From an uncultured bacterium (lineage in GTDB: Bacteria > Myxococcota_A > Polyangia > Polyangiales > Houyiibacteriaceae), in NCBI GenBank assembly GCA_938024995.1, contig CALJDU010000019.1, positions 105,494-169,493 of the forward strand: 64,000 nucleotides of DNA. Reading direction: 5' to 3'. Positions 26,431 to 34,938 of this stretch are shown one piece after another. A program made the translations under genes and the position numbers. Positions within the stretch are counted from its first letter, which is position 1. Every line of letters begins with the position of its first letter. The notes beneath the pieces were generated by a model, which saw only the letters and a list, made by a program, of their open reading frames with translations, made no database searches and had not been told where the DNA came from.

Positions 26431-27105
26431 GTGCCTCGTCTACTCTCGTTCTCAATCGTCATACTCGTCGGCTGCACCGACTTTAGCTGCCCAGAACCCG
26501 CGATGGATGGGCCGGGGACAACCTGCGTGTGTCCAGAGGGAATGCTCTGGACTGGAACCGGCTGCGGTGATGACCCGGACGCGGGAGCAGACGCAACAGA
26601 CGCCACAGACGCCTCTGCGGGAGACGCCGATGGGTCCACCGATGCAGCGGCGGACACGATAGATCGCTCTTGTCCCCCGGTAGCGAACGCCATCGTGCGC
26701 AGGGTCGACGGGATGTGCGTACCGACGTGCGTTGACGGGTTCGCGGACTGCGACGACGAAGCTGGTTGCGAAACAGCTACGGGAACGATTGAGAACTGCG
26801 GTGGATGCGGTGATGTGTGCGAGGACCTTGGCGCCGAAGGCGTCCCCTCTTGTGAGGACGGGCGCTGTACCGCGATGTGTGGCTCAACGCCGGGGGTCAT
26901 TCATCGCACGACCGAGGATCTCGGAGACTGCGATGGTGTCTACGCGAACGGCTGCGAAACGGACTTCACAGACAGTTTGACGTGCGGTAGCTGCGATGCC
27001 GTCTGTGCATGGCAGTGCGCTTGGGTCGATGGGCGAGGGGGGGTGCGCCGCGCCACAGGCAATCTCCGCTGGAGAGAACTTTTCGTGCGCGATAACCCGA
27101 AGTGA
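26431..27105 (+). CDS. RCC1-type lipoprotein, N-terminal part before a frameshift
   Basis: Encodes a signal peptide (PRLLSFSIVILVGC, lipobox LVGC), a short Cys-rich segment, an Asp/Ala/Thr linker, and a Cys-rich domain with NGCETDF and CGGCGDVC motifs typical of myxobacterial surface proteins. GGAAGGA at 26418-26424 sits six bases before GTG 26431, so I prefer this start to ATG 26407. At the G7 run 27037-27043 the frame leaves the family sequence and stops at 27105 after about 20 unrelated residues. Removing one G would join it directly to the propeller frame at GGCAAPQAISAGENFSC. Together the two parts would make one intact protein of about 545 residues. Sequencing error, mutation or phase variation are all possible. 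Confidence 0.75.
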   Translation: MPRLLSFSIVILVGCTDFSCPEPAMDGPGTTCVCPEGMLWTGTGCGDDPDAGADATDATDASAGDADGSTDAAADTIDRSCPPVANAIVRRVDGMCVPTCVDGFADCDDEAGCETATGTIENCGGCGDVCEDLGAEGVPSCEDGRCTAMCGSTPGVIHRTTEDLGDCDGVYANGCETDFTDSLTCGSCDAVCAWQCAWVDGRGGVRRATGNLRWRELFVRDNPK

Positions 27106-28069
27106 TCGTGCTCAGTGTTGGGGCACGTCGGCAGACGATCGGCCGGGCACTGGATCGCGTGCGTTCTCGGTGTCCGCGCTTCGAACCGATGCTCTCGGAT
27201 CGATGACGTCGATCGGAGCGGGTCCGAACCACGTTTGCCTCGGCAGTGCGGTGGGCATCAACTGTCGAGGAGCCAACGGAAGCTATCAACTCGGGACAGG
27301 TGATCGAACTTCAATCACAGATACTGATCCAGCAGTCTTCGTTAGGCTTCCGGGGGTCTCCTCTATCGCCGCGGGGTGGGTTCACACATGCGCAAGCCTT
27401 GAAGACGGTAACGTGTTCTGCTGGGGAGACAACTCGCTCGATCAGCTCACGAGTAGCCTCCCGAGGCCGGCAACTCCGTCGCCTACCCAGGTTCTCTCAG
27501 TGACGGATGCCAGAAAGGTCGTCGCCGCGAGTGCCGCGACGTGCGCTCTCACCATCGGCGGACAGGTGAAATGCTGGGGTGGCGTGCCCGTCGCCGATTC
27601 GTCGATGCCCGAGACAATCGTCGATGATGCTGTCGATGTCGTCACGGGAGCTTCTCACGCGTGTGCCCGGAGCACGTCAGGGCGGGTTCGGTGCTGGGGA
27701 AGAAACAACCATGGCCAGCTTGGCGATGGGTCTGTCACGGACAGTACATCGCCGATCGCTACGTCTATCGACGACGCGATCGCGATCGGCGCTGGCTACT
27801 ATCACACCTGCGCGGTGCGAAGGTCAGGGGACGTCGTGTGTTGGGGAGCCAACGAAGCCGGGCAACTGGGAGACGGAACGACGATCGAGAGACGTCGACC
27901 CGTCGCGATTACCGGAATCGATGGTACCCCTGACGAGATCGACGGCGGCGCGGATCACACCTGTGCACGGGTCGGAGAGAGGCTCTGGTGCTGGGGCGAC
28001 AACACGGACGGCGAACTTGGGGATGGCACGATGATCACGCGAACGCGTCCATACGAAGTCGCGCCTTAG
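26996..28069 (+). CDS. RCC1-repeat propeller, C-terminal part after the frameshift
   Basis: This frame holds a full set of seven RCC1-type blades. Each has an AGxxHTC-type strand and a CWG turn (for example AAGWVHTCASLEDGNVFCWGD is one blade), with LGDGT motifs between blades. They should form a closed seven-bladed propeller. The first ~15 residues of the open frame (MPSVHGSAL...) are out of frame for the family and probably not real; the domain starts at about 27040, right after the G7 run. If not joined by frame restoration, this part has no signal peptide and would need an internal start. RCC1-like proteins in bacteria are mostly surface binding proteins; the ligand is unknown. The stop (27067-28069 region, TAG at 28067) overlaps the convergent Cys-cluster gene. 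Confidence 0.75.
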   Translation: MPSVHGSALGSMGEGGCAAPQAISAGENFSCAITRSDRAQCWGTSADDRPGTGSRAFSVSALRTDALGSMTSIGAGPNHVCLGSAVGINCRGANGSYQLGTGDRTSITDTDPAVFVRLPGVSSIAAGWVHTCASLEDGNVFCWGDNSLDQLTSSLPRPATPSPTQVLSVTDARKVVAASAATCALTIGGQVKCWGGVPVADSSMPETIVDDAVDVVTGASHACARSTSGRVRCWGRNNHGQLGDGSVTDSTSPIATSIDDAIAIGAGYYHTCAVRRSGDVVCWGANEAGQLGDGTTIERRRPVAITGIDGTPDEIDGGADHTCARVGERLWCWGDNTDGELGDGTMITRTRPYEVAP

Positions 28070-28380
28070 TCAATTCCGAACTCGCGCCTAAACTCGCGGC
28101 ACTGCTTGCTGCCTCTTTCGAAGTCACGACACGTCGTTCCGCGGATCTCGTAGATCTGACAGGCGTTGTCGCTCGCCTTGGTTCCGAGGTGTACGCAAGC
28201 GCCGCTCTCGTCGGTCGCGAACGCGACCAGGCCGAAGTGTCCCGGCTGGGTCTTTTCGGCGAGGTCGTGGCGTCCCAGTTCTCGCCAACGAATGAGGTCT
28301 TGCTCCGGGATGAGGATCGTGCCGTCGCGTCCGGTTCGGCAGCACGCGCCGCACGTGAGGCAGTCTAGCTCGTCAGACAC
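28066..28380 (-). CDS. YkgJ-type cysteine cluster protein
   Basis: A 104-residue protein with the YkgJ (zinc/iron-chelating) Cys pattern. CLTCGACCRTG at the N-terminus is CxxCxxCC, followed by CVHL, CQIYEIRGTTCRDFERGSKQC. The conserved Y-x-x-R-G-x-x-C-R-x-F part is clear. The cysteines probably bind Fe-S or Zn. The start is GTG 28380 (MSDELDC). Its stop overlaps that of the convergent RCC1 gene by two bases. No biochemical role is firmly known for the family; some members are near metal-dependent modification systems. Confidence 0.85.
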   Translation of the reverse strand: MSDELDCLTCGACCRTGRDGTILIPEQDLIRWRELGRHDLAEKTQPGHFGLVAFATDESGACVHLGTKASDNACQIYEIRGTTCRDFERGSKQCREFRREFGID

Positions 28381-28434
28381 GTCTCACTATCGGCGTGGTC
28401 GGCCCGCGAGGGCAAGTTCTGCTATGCGTAGTGG

Positions 28435-29571
28435 ATGGACGTCGTCGCTCGCTGGTCGCTCTTCTCGCTCTGCGTCGCGTGCTCCACGCTCTGGTCCTCG
28501 TGCGGCGCTCCTTCGCCCGAAGAGACCACGCCGGATGAGCTTCAGTTTGAGGAGCCGACACCCGAGCCGGCTCCGGCGGAAGAGACGCGGATGCCCGAGC
28601 CCGTTGCGTCGCCTCGGGCGCTCGGGCCCACCGCGACCTTCGCGGAGCTCACGGCTGCCGCGAGGACCCTCGATGAGCAGCTCGCGGGAGACGTAGAGAG
28701 TGATTGCCTGCTGCGCGGAACGGGCGAGCTCGGCGCGGCGTTCCGGCTTGAAGCAGATCTCGCGGTCGCGGTGCGTCCGCTCGCGCAGCCGCCTGCGGAC
28801 TTGGCGGACGTCGTGGAGCAGCGAGGCGGGAAGGTCGCGGTGCTCTCGCGTTGGGGACCGCGTGGAGAGACGGACGACGCGCTCGTGATCTCCTCCTTCA
28901 CGAGCACCCCGCCCGTCACCGGTGTCGCCTTGGTGGTCTTCGTGACCGAGCGGGGTGTCTACCAACGGCTCACGTCAGGGGAGCTCTCCCCCGAACTCGC
29001 GGGGCCGTTTCCGCTTCGCCGCTTGGAGACGTCGCTCCCGAGCGCGCGCCCGCGAGGCGCTGACGTTTTCGTGACGGCGAGCGCAGGAACTTCGCTGACG
29101 CGCCTTCGAGAAGCGCTGCTCTTCGTTCCGCCGGGGGTGGTCGCGGCTCTCGCGGTCTCGCTCGATAGCACGGTTCGCCCACCCGCGACGAACACGCGAG
29201 GGAACCGCGCGGGGATGTGTCCAGACGGTCTGCCGGCGTCTGATGTCGAGCGCGGCGAGCTCGACGTGGAGCGTCTCCGCGACGCGCTTCCGCCGTTGAC
29301 AGAGGCGGGCGCCCGTTGCTTCACGACGACCCGCGCGGAGTCTGCAACAGGAGGTCGCGTGGAGGTCGCGTTTCGTGTGTCCCCGGACGGAAGCGTCGAC
29401 CACGCTTGCGCGGTGCGCGACGAGCTCGGCGACGCACAGCTCCGCGAGTGTGTCTTGCGAGCGGTGCGCGCTCTCCGGTTCCCCGAGCCGAGCGGGGGAG
29501 CGGTCGATGTACAGCTCCCGATCTTGCTTCGACCGGCCGAGCGCCCTGCGCCCGCGATGATCTGCCGCTGA
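28435..29571 (+). CDS. AgmX/PglI C-terminal-domain protein, probably exported
   Basis: A 378-residue protein with an N-terminal hydrophobic signal (WSLFSLCVACSTLW) ending at SSC, a non-ideal lipobox, followed by a Pro/Glu linker. The last ~70 residues match the AgmX/PglI C-terminal domain: GRVEVAFRVSPDGSVDHACA, then LRECVLRAVRALRFPEPSGG. It resembles a TonB C-terminal fold and is common in Myxococcota gliding-associated and surface proteins. The middle has no motif I can name. The gene is convergent with murJ, with eight bases between them. Confidence 0.75.
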   Translation: MDVVARWSLFSLCVACSTLWSSCGAPSPEETTPDELQFEEPTPEPAPAEETRMPEPVASPRALGPTATFAELTAAARTLDEQLAGDVESDCLLRGTGELGAAFRLEADLAVAVRPLAQPPADLADVVEQRGGKVAVLSRWGPRGETDDALVISSFTSTPPVTGVALVVFVTERGVYQRLTSGELSPELAGPFPLRRLETSLPSARPRGADVFVTASAGTSLTRLREALLFVPPGVVAALAVSLDSTVRPPATNTRGNRAGMCPDGLPASDVERGELDVERLRDALPPLTEAGARCFTTTRAESATGGRVEVAFRVSPDGSVDHACAVRDELGDAQLRECVLRAVRALRFPEPSGGAVDVQLPILLRPAERPAPAMICR

Positions 29572-29579
29572 CGTCGTCG

Positions 29580-31172
29580 TTACCGTCGGAGCTTGCGCTT
29601 GACTGCCGACATGAAGGTCACCAGCTCGGGAACACGCATGACGCGCGCCGCGACGAGGAAGACGAGCGAGCCGAAGAACACCGCGCCGCCAAAGCGAACG
29701 GCGTTGGAGGCATGGTCACCGTCGGTGAAGTGCTGATCCTTCATCGCGATGGAGAGCATGAGGCCCATGACGCCGCTCGCCACGCACACCTTGAGGACGC
29801 TCCCGCCGATCGCGCTGAGTCCGAGCGGGCCGGCCTTCATCCGCAGCAGGATGAGCAACGCGGCGAGCTGAACGACGGCGCCGACGGTGACCGCGAGCGC
29901 GAGCCCTTCATGTTCCATCGGGCCCATCAAGCTCAGCGCGAGCGCGACGAAGACGACCAGGTTCAGCGCGCTCGCGACCACCGGCGTCTTGGTGTCGCCG
30001 TAGGCGTGGAACATCGGGATGATCGTTCGCACCGAGGCGACCGCCCAGATCCCTGACGCTTGCCAGATGAGCGAACGGGTAGTTTGCTCGATCGAGCGCG
30101 CCGCGAACTCTCCGTGCCCAAACACGACCGCGATCGCGGGTTCCGCCAAGATCATCAGCGCGATGGTGGAAGGGATGGAGACGAAGAGCGACATCGAGAG
30201 CCCCTCGCGGAAGATGCGTTTGCCTTCTTCTTCTTCTCCGCGCGCCTTCATGTCGGAGAGCGTCGGGAGCGCGGCGGACGCGATCGCGAGCGCGAAGAGG
30301 CCTTGCGGGATCTCGACCAGACGCTGCCCGTAATAGAGGTAGCTCACCGCGCCTGGAATCTCGGAGGCGAAGCGTCGCGAGAGCAAGATGTTGAGCTGGT
30401 AGACGCCCAGCGCGATCACCAACGGGCCGAGCAGCATAAACGCGCGCTGCACGTTCTCGTCTCTGAGGTCGAGCCGCGGACGGACGAGCAGCTTCGCGTC
30501 GCGCAGGGAAGGGAGCTGCGTGAGCACGTGAAGCGCGCCGCCACAGATCGCGCCGATCGCGAGCGCCGTGATCGCGGGCCAGCCCATCCGTCTCACGAGC
30601 GGTACGAAGAAGAGGGCGGCAGCGATCAGGCAGAGGTTCAGCATGACCGGCGCGAACGCAGGCGCGACGAAGCGCTTGTACGTGTGGAGCGCACCTGTGA
30701 TGAGCGCGGCGATCCCCATGAGGCCGATGTAGGGGAAGACGATCCGCGCGACGAACACGGTGTCTCGGTAAAGCGCCGGTTGCTCCTTGAACCCGTCTGC
30801 GTAGAGCGACACGATCGGTTCCGCGAAGGTCACGCCGACCGCGCAGACAAGCGTGAGCACCAAGAGCATCGCGCCCGCCAGCTTCGCGTAAAAAATGCGC
30901 GCGGCGTCTTCGCCTTTCTTCTCACGGACATCGCTCAAGACCGGGACGAACGCGCCCGAGACCGCTCCTTCTCCGAGGAGCACGCGGAGCGCGTTCGGGA
31001 TCGTGAAGGCGAGCCAAAAGGCGTCCGTCGCCGTGATCGTGAAGGCCGCCGCGATGACCGCGTCACGGACCGCGCCCAAGAGCCGCGAGCTGAGCGTCCC
31101 CGCGGCAACGATCCCAGCGCGTCGCGCGATGGTCGCGCGCGATCCCGGTTTCGGTTCTGCTGGCTCAGTCAC
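29580..31172 (-). CDS. murJ: Lipid II flippase MurJ (MviN)
   Basis: An inner membrane protein of 530 residues with about 14 hydrophobic segments. It moves lipid II across the membrane for peptidoglycan synthesis. Family features are the N-terminal AGTLSSRLLGAVRDAVIAAAF with the conserved Arg residues, TIPNALRVLLGEGAVSGAFVPVL, and the long MOP-fold helices. Start GTG 31172. It lies 135 bases downstream of the isocitrate dehydrogenase gene on the same strand, with a hairpin between them. Length and topology are normal for the family. Confidence 0.95.
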   Translation of the reverse strand: MTEPAEPKPGSRATIARRAGIVAAGTLSSRLLGAVRDAVIAAAFTITATDAFWLAFTIPNALRVLLGEGAVSGAFVPVLSDVREKKGEDAARIFYAKLAGAMLLVLTLVCAVGVTFAEPIVSLYADGFKEQPALYRDTVFVARIVFPYIGLMGIAALITGALHTYKRFVAPAFAPVMLNLCLIAAALFFVPLVRRMGWPAITALAIGAICGGALHVLTQLPSLRDAKLLVRPRLDLRDENVQRAFMLLGPLVIALGVYQLNILLSRRFASEIPGAVSYLYYGQRLVEIPQGLFALAIASAALPTLSDMKARGEEEEGKRIFREGLSMSLFVSIPSTIALMILAEPAIAVVFGHGEFAARSIEQTTRSLIWQASGIWAVASVRTIIPMFHAYGDTKTPVVASALNLVVFVALALSLMGPMEHEGLALAVTVGAVVQLAALLILLRMKAGPLGLSAIGGSVLKVCVASGVMGLMLSIAMKDQHFTDGDHASNAVRFGGAVFFGSLVFLVAARVMRVPELVTFMSAVKRKLRR

Positions 31173-31254
31173 GCGGCGTGATCGTCGTCGATTTCGGGCG
31201 CGATGGACAACTTTGGACCCGCGCGTTCACCGGGCCAAGGCGCCCCACGCGAAA

Positions 31255-31283
31255 GCGCGCGGAGAGAACCCCGCGCGCCTGCG
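31255..31283 (-). terminator. Hairpin downstream of the isocitrate dehydrogenase gene
   Basis: An inverted repeat of 8 bp, GCGCGCGG paired with CCGCGCGC (31255-31262 and 31271-31278), has an 8-base loop. On the minus strand it is followed by only three T residues, so it is a weak intrinsic terminator at best. It lies just after the stop of the isocitrate dehydrogenase gene and before murJ. Confidence 0.35.
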
Positions 31284-31307
31284 TTTTCATTCCTGCCTGA
31301 GGCCGAA

Positions 31308-32327
31308 CTACATCCGCTCGATGAGCGCTTTGACGAAGCCCTCGGTGTTGAGCTCCCCGCCGAGGTCACGTGTCTTCTGACCGTCCTCGAGCGCGCGGTT
31401 GTAGGCGCCCTTGATCTTGTCGGCGGTGGCTTTGCAGCGCGGATCGTTTCGCGTCTCCGCCAAGTGGTTGAGCATCATGACGCTCGACATGATGAAAGCG
31501 AGCGGGTTGGCCACGCCCTTGCCCGCGATGTCGGGCGCGGAGCCGTGGACCGCCTCAAACATCGCGCACTTCTCGCCGAAGTTCGCGCCAGGGGTCACGC
31601 CGAGCCCGCCGACGAAGCCCGCGCAGAGATCGCTCAAGACGTCGCCGTAGAGGTTCGAGAGCAAGAGCACGTCGAATTTCGTCGGGTCTTGAACGAGGCG
31701 CATGCAACCGGCGTCGATGATGAGCTCGTTGTACTGGATGTCCGGGTACTCTTTGTCGATCTCCCGGGCGCAGCGGATGAAGAGGCCGTCGCCCATCTTC
31801 ATAATGTTCGCCTTGTGCATGCACGTCACGGTCTTGCGGCCGTGCGCGCGGGCGTACTCGAAGGCCCAGCGCGCGATGCGGTGCGTGGCGCGCTCGGTGA
31901 CAACCTTGATGCTGGTCACGACGCCGGGCGTGACCTCGTTCTCGATGCCGGCGTAGAGGCCCTCGGTGTTCTCGCGGACGACCACGATGTCGACGTCCTT
32001 GTAGCGGGTCTCGACCCCCCCGAGGTTCCGAACCGGGCGACACGCGGCGTAGAGATCGAGCCGCTTGCGGAGCGTGACGTTGACCGATGTGAACCCCTTG
32101 CCGACTGGGGTCGTGCAGGGACCTTTCAGCGCGACGCCGTGCTCCTGGATCGTCTCGACCGTCTCCTCGGGCAACACCGAGCCGACCTCGGTCATTGCCG
32201 AGACGCCGGCGTAGCGCGTAATCCACGAAACGGGCGCTTCGGCCGCTTCGAACACGCTTTGTACCGCCGCCGAGACTTCGGGGCCGATGCCATCACCAGG
32301 GACGAGGACGATCGAGTGGGTGCTCAC
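31308..32327 (-). CDS. NAD-dependent isocitrate dehydrogenase
   Basis: A beta-decarboxylating dehydrogenase of 339 residues of the IDH/IPMDH family. The substrate motif is SVNVTLRKRLDLYAACRPV (Ser-x-Asn-x3-Arg), which fits isocitrate rather than isopropylmalate. KANIMKMGDGLF holds the catalytic Lys, and IDAGCMRLVQDP and NLYGDVLSDLCAGFVGG bind metal and NAD. VHGSAPDIAGKGVANP is the family C-terminal signature, with the NAD-type residues. It converts isocitrate to 2-oxoglutarate in the TCA cycle. The start is GTG 32327 with a strong AAGGAG ribosome-binding site. A homoisocitrate or tartrate dehydrogenase cannot be fully excluded. It is divergent from hslO. Confidence 0.86.
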   Translation of the reverse strand: MSTHSIVLVPGDGIGPEVSAAVQSVFEAAEAPVSWITRYAGVSAMTEVGSVLPEETVETIQEHGVALKGPCTTPVGKGFTSVNVTLRKRLDLYAACRPVRNLGGVETRYKDVDIVVVRENTEGLYAGIENEVTPGVVTSIKVVTERATHRIARWAFEYARAHGRKTVTCMHKANIMKMGDGLFIRCAREIDKEYPDIQYNELIIDAGCMRLVQDPTKFDVLLLSNLYGDVLSDLCAGFVGGLGVTPGANFGEKCAMFEAVHGSAPDIAGKGVANPLAFIMSSVMMLNHLAETRNDPRCKATADKIKGAYNRALEDGQKTRDLGGELNTEGFVKALIERM

Positions 32328-32488
32328 TGAGGCTCTCCTTCTTCATTCTCCGCCGGACGCTTGGCGGAGCGACGACGGTATAACATGGGGGTCAAGCGAG
32401 GCGTCACAGAGGCGTGAGATGCCGACCGTTCGTTCCCCAACGGAGCCGAGCCTTGCTCGTGCATTGGGGATGTGGGAAGGACACCCCG

Positions 32489-33370
32489 ATGGGCCAGCAA
32501 GAGGGCAGAACGGACGAAGTGATCGAGGGCGATCGAGTCGTGCGAGCGATGACGAACGACGGCGCGTTTCGGCTGATCGCCGCGCGCACGACGGTGACCT
32601 CGAGCGATATCGTCAAGCTTCAAGGGGCCACCGGAGAGACCGCGCGCTCGCTCGCGGAGCTGATCAACGCCTCGATCCTCTATCGCGAGACCATGGCGCC
32701 AGGCCTGCGGGTGCAGTGCATCGTGAACGGCGCCGGCGGGCAGCTCGTCGCGGATAGCAATCCAGACGGCTGGGCGCGTGGCTTGCTTCAGTCCAAGCAT
32801 CGGTCGGTGTCGCTCGCGGCGGGGGCGATGGTCCAGATGATGCGGAGCTTGCCGCGTGGCAACGTCCATCGCGGTGTGATCGAGCTCGACCGCGGGGGGA
32901 CGATCAGCGATGCCCTGGTCGCGTATATGCATGAGTCCGAGCAGATCACGTCAATGGTGTCCGTACGCGCGGCGATGGATGGCGAAGACATCGTCGCGGT
33001 TGGTGGCTACTTGCTCCAGATCCTGCCCGAAGCGCCCGACAAAGAAGGCGCGCTCGCGGTGTTGGCGCAGCGTCTCGAAGATGACTTCGTCGACATCGAG
33101 GCGCGCATCCGCGAAACCGATGCTTCGCCCGAGCACCTCGTCGAAGAAGTCTTCTGGGGAATGGAGTACGTCTTCCTCGGCAAGAGCGCGCTCCGGTCGG
33201 GCTGCGCGTGCTCGTTGGAGCGGGTCATGGGCAGCCTCGCGACGCTGGGCGCCGCGGACATTCAGAGCTTCATCGACGATGGCAAGACCCTCGAGATGGG
33301 CTGCGACTACTGCAACACCGAGTATCTCGTCGAGCCGGAACATCTCCGCGGCCTCCTCGCTAGTTCATAG
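32489..33370 (+). CDS. hslO: Redox-regulated chaperone Hsp33
   Basis: A 293-residue Hsp33. The N-terminal chaperone domain (VRAMTNDGAFRLIAARTT, GLRVQCIVNGAGGQLVADS) is followed by a linker helix and the C-terminal redox switch. The zinc-binding cysteines are CAC in SGCACSLERVMGSL and CDYC in MGCDYCNTEY, i.e. CxC and CxxC. Under oxidative stress zinc is released and the protein becomes an active holdase in the cytoplasm. ATG 32489 is chosen because GGAAGG lies 8 bases before it; longer open frames upstream overlap the isocitrate dehydrogenase start region. A hairpin begins one base after the stop. Confidence 0.93.
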   Translation: MGQQEGRTDEVIEGDRVVRAMTNDGAFRLIAARTTVTSSDIVKLQGATGETARSLAELINASILYRETMAPGLRVQCIVNGAGGQLVADSNPDGWARGLLQSKHRSVSLAAGAMVQMMRSLPRGNVHRGVIELDRGGTISDALVAYMHESEQITSMVSVRAAMDGEDIVAVGGYLLQILPEAPDKEGALAVLAQRLEDDFVDIEARIRETDASPEHLVEEVFWGMEYVFLGKSALRSGCACSLERVMGSLATLGAADIQSFIDDGKTLEMGCDYCNTEYLVEPEHLRGLLASS

Positions 33371-33430
33371 AGGGGTCTTTTTCGAGACCCCCTCGCCTTC
33401 GGCGATTCCCCCAAACGTTCGCTTCGCTCT
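33371..33430. repeat. Duplicated hairpin element, copy 1
   Basis: This copy begins directly after the hslO stop. It holds a GGGGTCT/AGACCCC stem with a short T-rich loop, then a small TCGCC/GGCGA hairpin. The next tract is CCCCCAAACG, then the copy ends near CGCTCT. Copy 2 at 33519 is identical for 52 bases, then differs at one base and matches again for about 6. The hairpin may stop transcription from either side, but there is no T tail outside the stem, so a REP-like repeat is also plausible. Confidence 0.75.
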
Positions 33431-33518
33431 GCTGCGCGCTAGACTTGCGCGACGCTCCTCGACCGGTCGCTTCGCTCCCCATCTCGTCGCGTCACCAAGT
33501 CGCTTGCTCATTCTATCT

Positions 33519-33577
33519 GGGGTCTTTTTCGAGACCCCCTCGCCTTCGGCGATTCCCCCAAACGTTCGCTGCGCTCT
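33519..33577. repeat. Duplicated hairpin element, copy 2
   Basis: Same-orientation copy of the 33371 element, lying 147 bases further on and ending at the stop codon of the FHA-sigma54 gene. Both hairpins therefore lie in the gap between two convergent genes. The 95 bases between copies have no recognisable feature and no gene. Confidence 0.75.
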
Positions 33578-34898
33578 ATTGGTTGACGTCGCGGAGCCCG
33601 TGCTGGGTGACTAAGCGGGTCAGGTGCACTCGGCTCACGCCGGAACGACGCGCGGCCTCCGAAACGTTGCCCCCGCACTCGTCGAGCAAGCGCGCGAGAT
33701 AGCGTCGTTCGAAGCTTGCCACCCATTCCGCCTTTGCGTCGTGGAAGGGGAGGTCGATGCGCAGTGACGAGCCCCCGCTGTTGCGCGCGCGTGGGAGGCC
33801 GGTATCCCCGAGCGCGATGAGGCGACGAACCAAGGTTCGCAGCTCGCGAACGTTCCCTGGCCAGCCGTGCCCAGCGTGCTTCTCGAGCGCGTCGTGGAGC
33901 AGTCCCAGCGCCGCACCGTCGCCGGGCGCGAGCTCCGACAGGAGATGGCGCGCGAGCATGGCGATGTCTCCCCCGCGCTCGCGCAGGGGCGGCACGTACA
34001 CCGAGATCACCGCGAGGCGATGAAAGAGGTCTTCGCGGAACGAACCTTCGTTGACCATCTTCTCGAGGGGTCGATGCGTCGCGGCGATCACGCGAACGTC
34101 GACCCGCCGCCGCTCCCCCGCGCCTATCCGCTGAACCGTTCCTTCTGCGAGCACCCGGAGGAGCCGAGGTTGAATCGCGAGCGGGATCTCTCCAATCTCG
34201 TCGAGGAAGAGCGTGCCGCCGTGGGCCCGCTCGAACGCCCCTGCGCGCGAAGTCTCCGCGCCCGTAAACGCGCCACGTTCGTGACCGAAGAGCTCTGCGT
34301 CGGCGAGCGTCGTGGACAGGGCCGCGCCGTCTACAATAACGAGCGGCCCGTCGCGTCGGAGACCCATCTGATGAAGCGCGCGCGCGATCAGCTCTTTGCC
34401 GGTACCGCTCTCGCCACGCACGAGAACCGGGGAGTCCAACCGGAGCAGCTTCGCGAGGAGCGCGAACATCTGCTGCATCGGTCGAGACTCGCCGATCAGC
34501 TCGCCGAAGCGCGGACCTCCGGCCCACCGGCCGCTCCGCACGCGCTGTGTCGATGCCTTGATCTCGATCGCGCTATGACCGACTCGGAGGCGTCCGTTTT
34601 CGCTGAGCACCGCGTCGTTCACGCGGTGTTTGCCAAGCCACACCCCGTTCTTGCTTCCGAGGTCGATCACCCGGACGCCGTCTCGTTCGCGTCGCAGTTC
34701 GCAGTGCAGACGTGACACGCGTTTGTCGCGCAATCGAAGCCCCGCCGCGCTCGCGGTGCCTACGAGGAGTCGCTCGCCAAGGACACAGCTGCTCCCGGTG
34801 TCGTCGCCTCTGACGACCGTAACGCTCAGGACGCGCTCGTCCTCTTCAACGTCGAAGACGGTCTTGGTCACCCACTCTTTTGTCCACGGGTCCGGCAC
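33576..34898 (-). CDS. FHA-domain sigma-54-dependent transcriptional activator
   Basis: A 440-residue bacterial enhancer-binding protein. The N-terminal FHA domain (residues ~20-115) shows [12 protein letters not shown] and [11 protein letters not shown], the phosphothreonine-binding loops. The AAA+ sigma-54 domain has Walker [16 protein letters not shown], the GAFTGA loop intact in [12 protein letters not shown], Walker [11 protein letters not shown] and [12 protein letters not shown] Fis-type helix-turn-helix closes it ([19 protein letters not shown]). It should activate sigma-54 promoters when its FHA domain binds a Ser/Thr-kinase-phosphorylated partner; this arrangement is typical for myxobacteria. 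Target genes are not known. Start GTG 34898. Confidence 0.92.
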   Translation of the reverse strand: MPDPWTKEWVTKTVFDVEEDERVLSVTVVRGDDTGSSCVLGERLLVGTASAAGLRLRDKRVSRLHCELRRERDGVRVIDLGSKNGVWLGKHRVNDAVLSENGRLRVGHSAIEIKASTQRVRSGRWAGGPRFGELIGESRPMQQMFALLAKLLRLDSPVLVRGESGTGKELIARALHQMGLRRDGPLVIVDGAALSTTLADAELFGHERGAFTGAETSRAGAFERAHGGTLFLDEIGEIPLAIQPRLLRVLAEGTVQRIGAGERRRVDVRVIAATHRPLEKMVNEGSFREDLFHRLAVISVYVPPLRERGGDIAMLARHLLSELAPGDGAALGLLHDALEKHAGHGWPGNVRELRTLVRRLIALGDTGLPRARNSGGSSLRIDLPFHDAKAEWVASFERRYLARLLDECGGNVSEAARRSGVSRVHLTRLVTQHGLRDVNQ

Positions 34899-34915
34899 GA
34901 GGAGAGGGTAACGCA

Positions 34916-34938
34916 GACCCGCCGAGGTTCGGCGGGTC
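34916..34938 (-). terminator. Perfect 10-bp hairpin after the MopE-like gene
   Basis: GACCCGCCGA pairs fully with TCGGCGGGTC around a 3-base loop (34916-34925 and 34929-34938). It overlaps the stop of the MopE-like gene and lies just before the FHA-sigma54 gene on the same strand. There is no T run after it, so it may be a factor-dependent stop or an RNA-protecting structure. Confidence 0.45.

Noticed and set aside
30060..31181. Plus-strand frame opposite murJ
   Set aside because: Charge-rich antisense composition with no family match; murJ on the other strand is certain.
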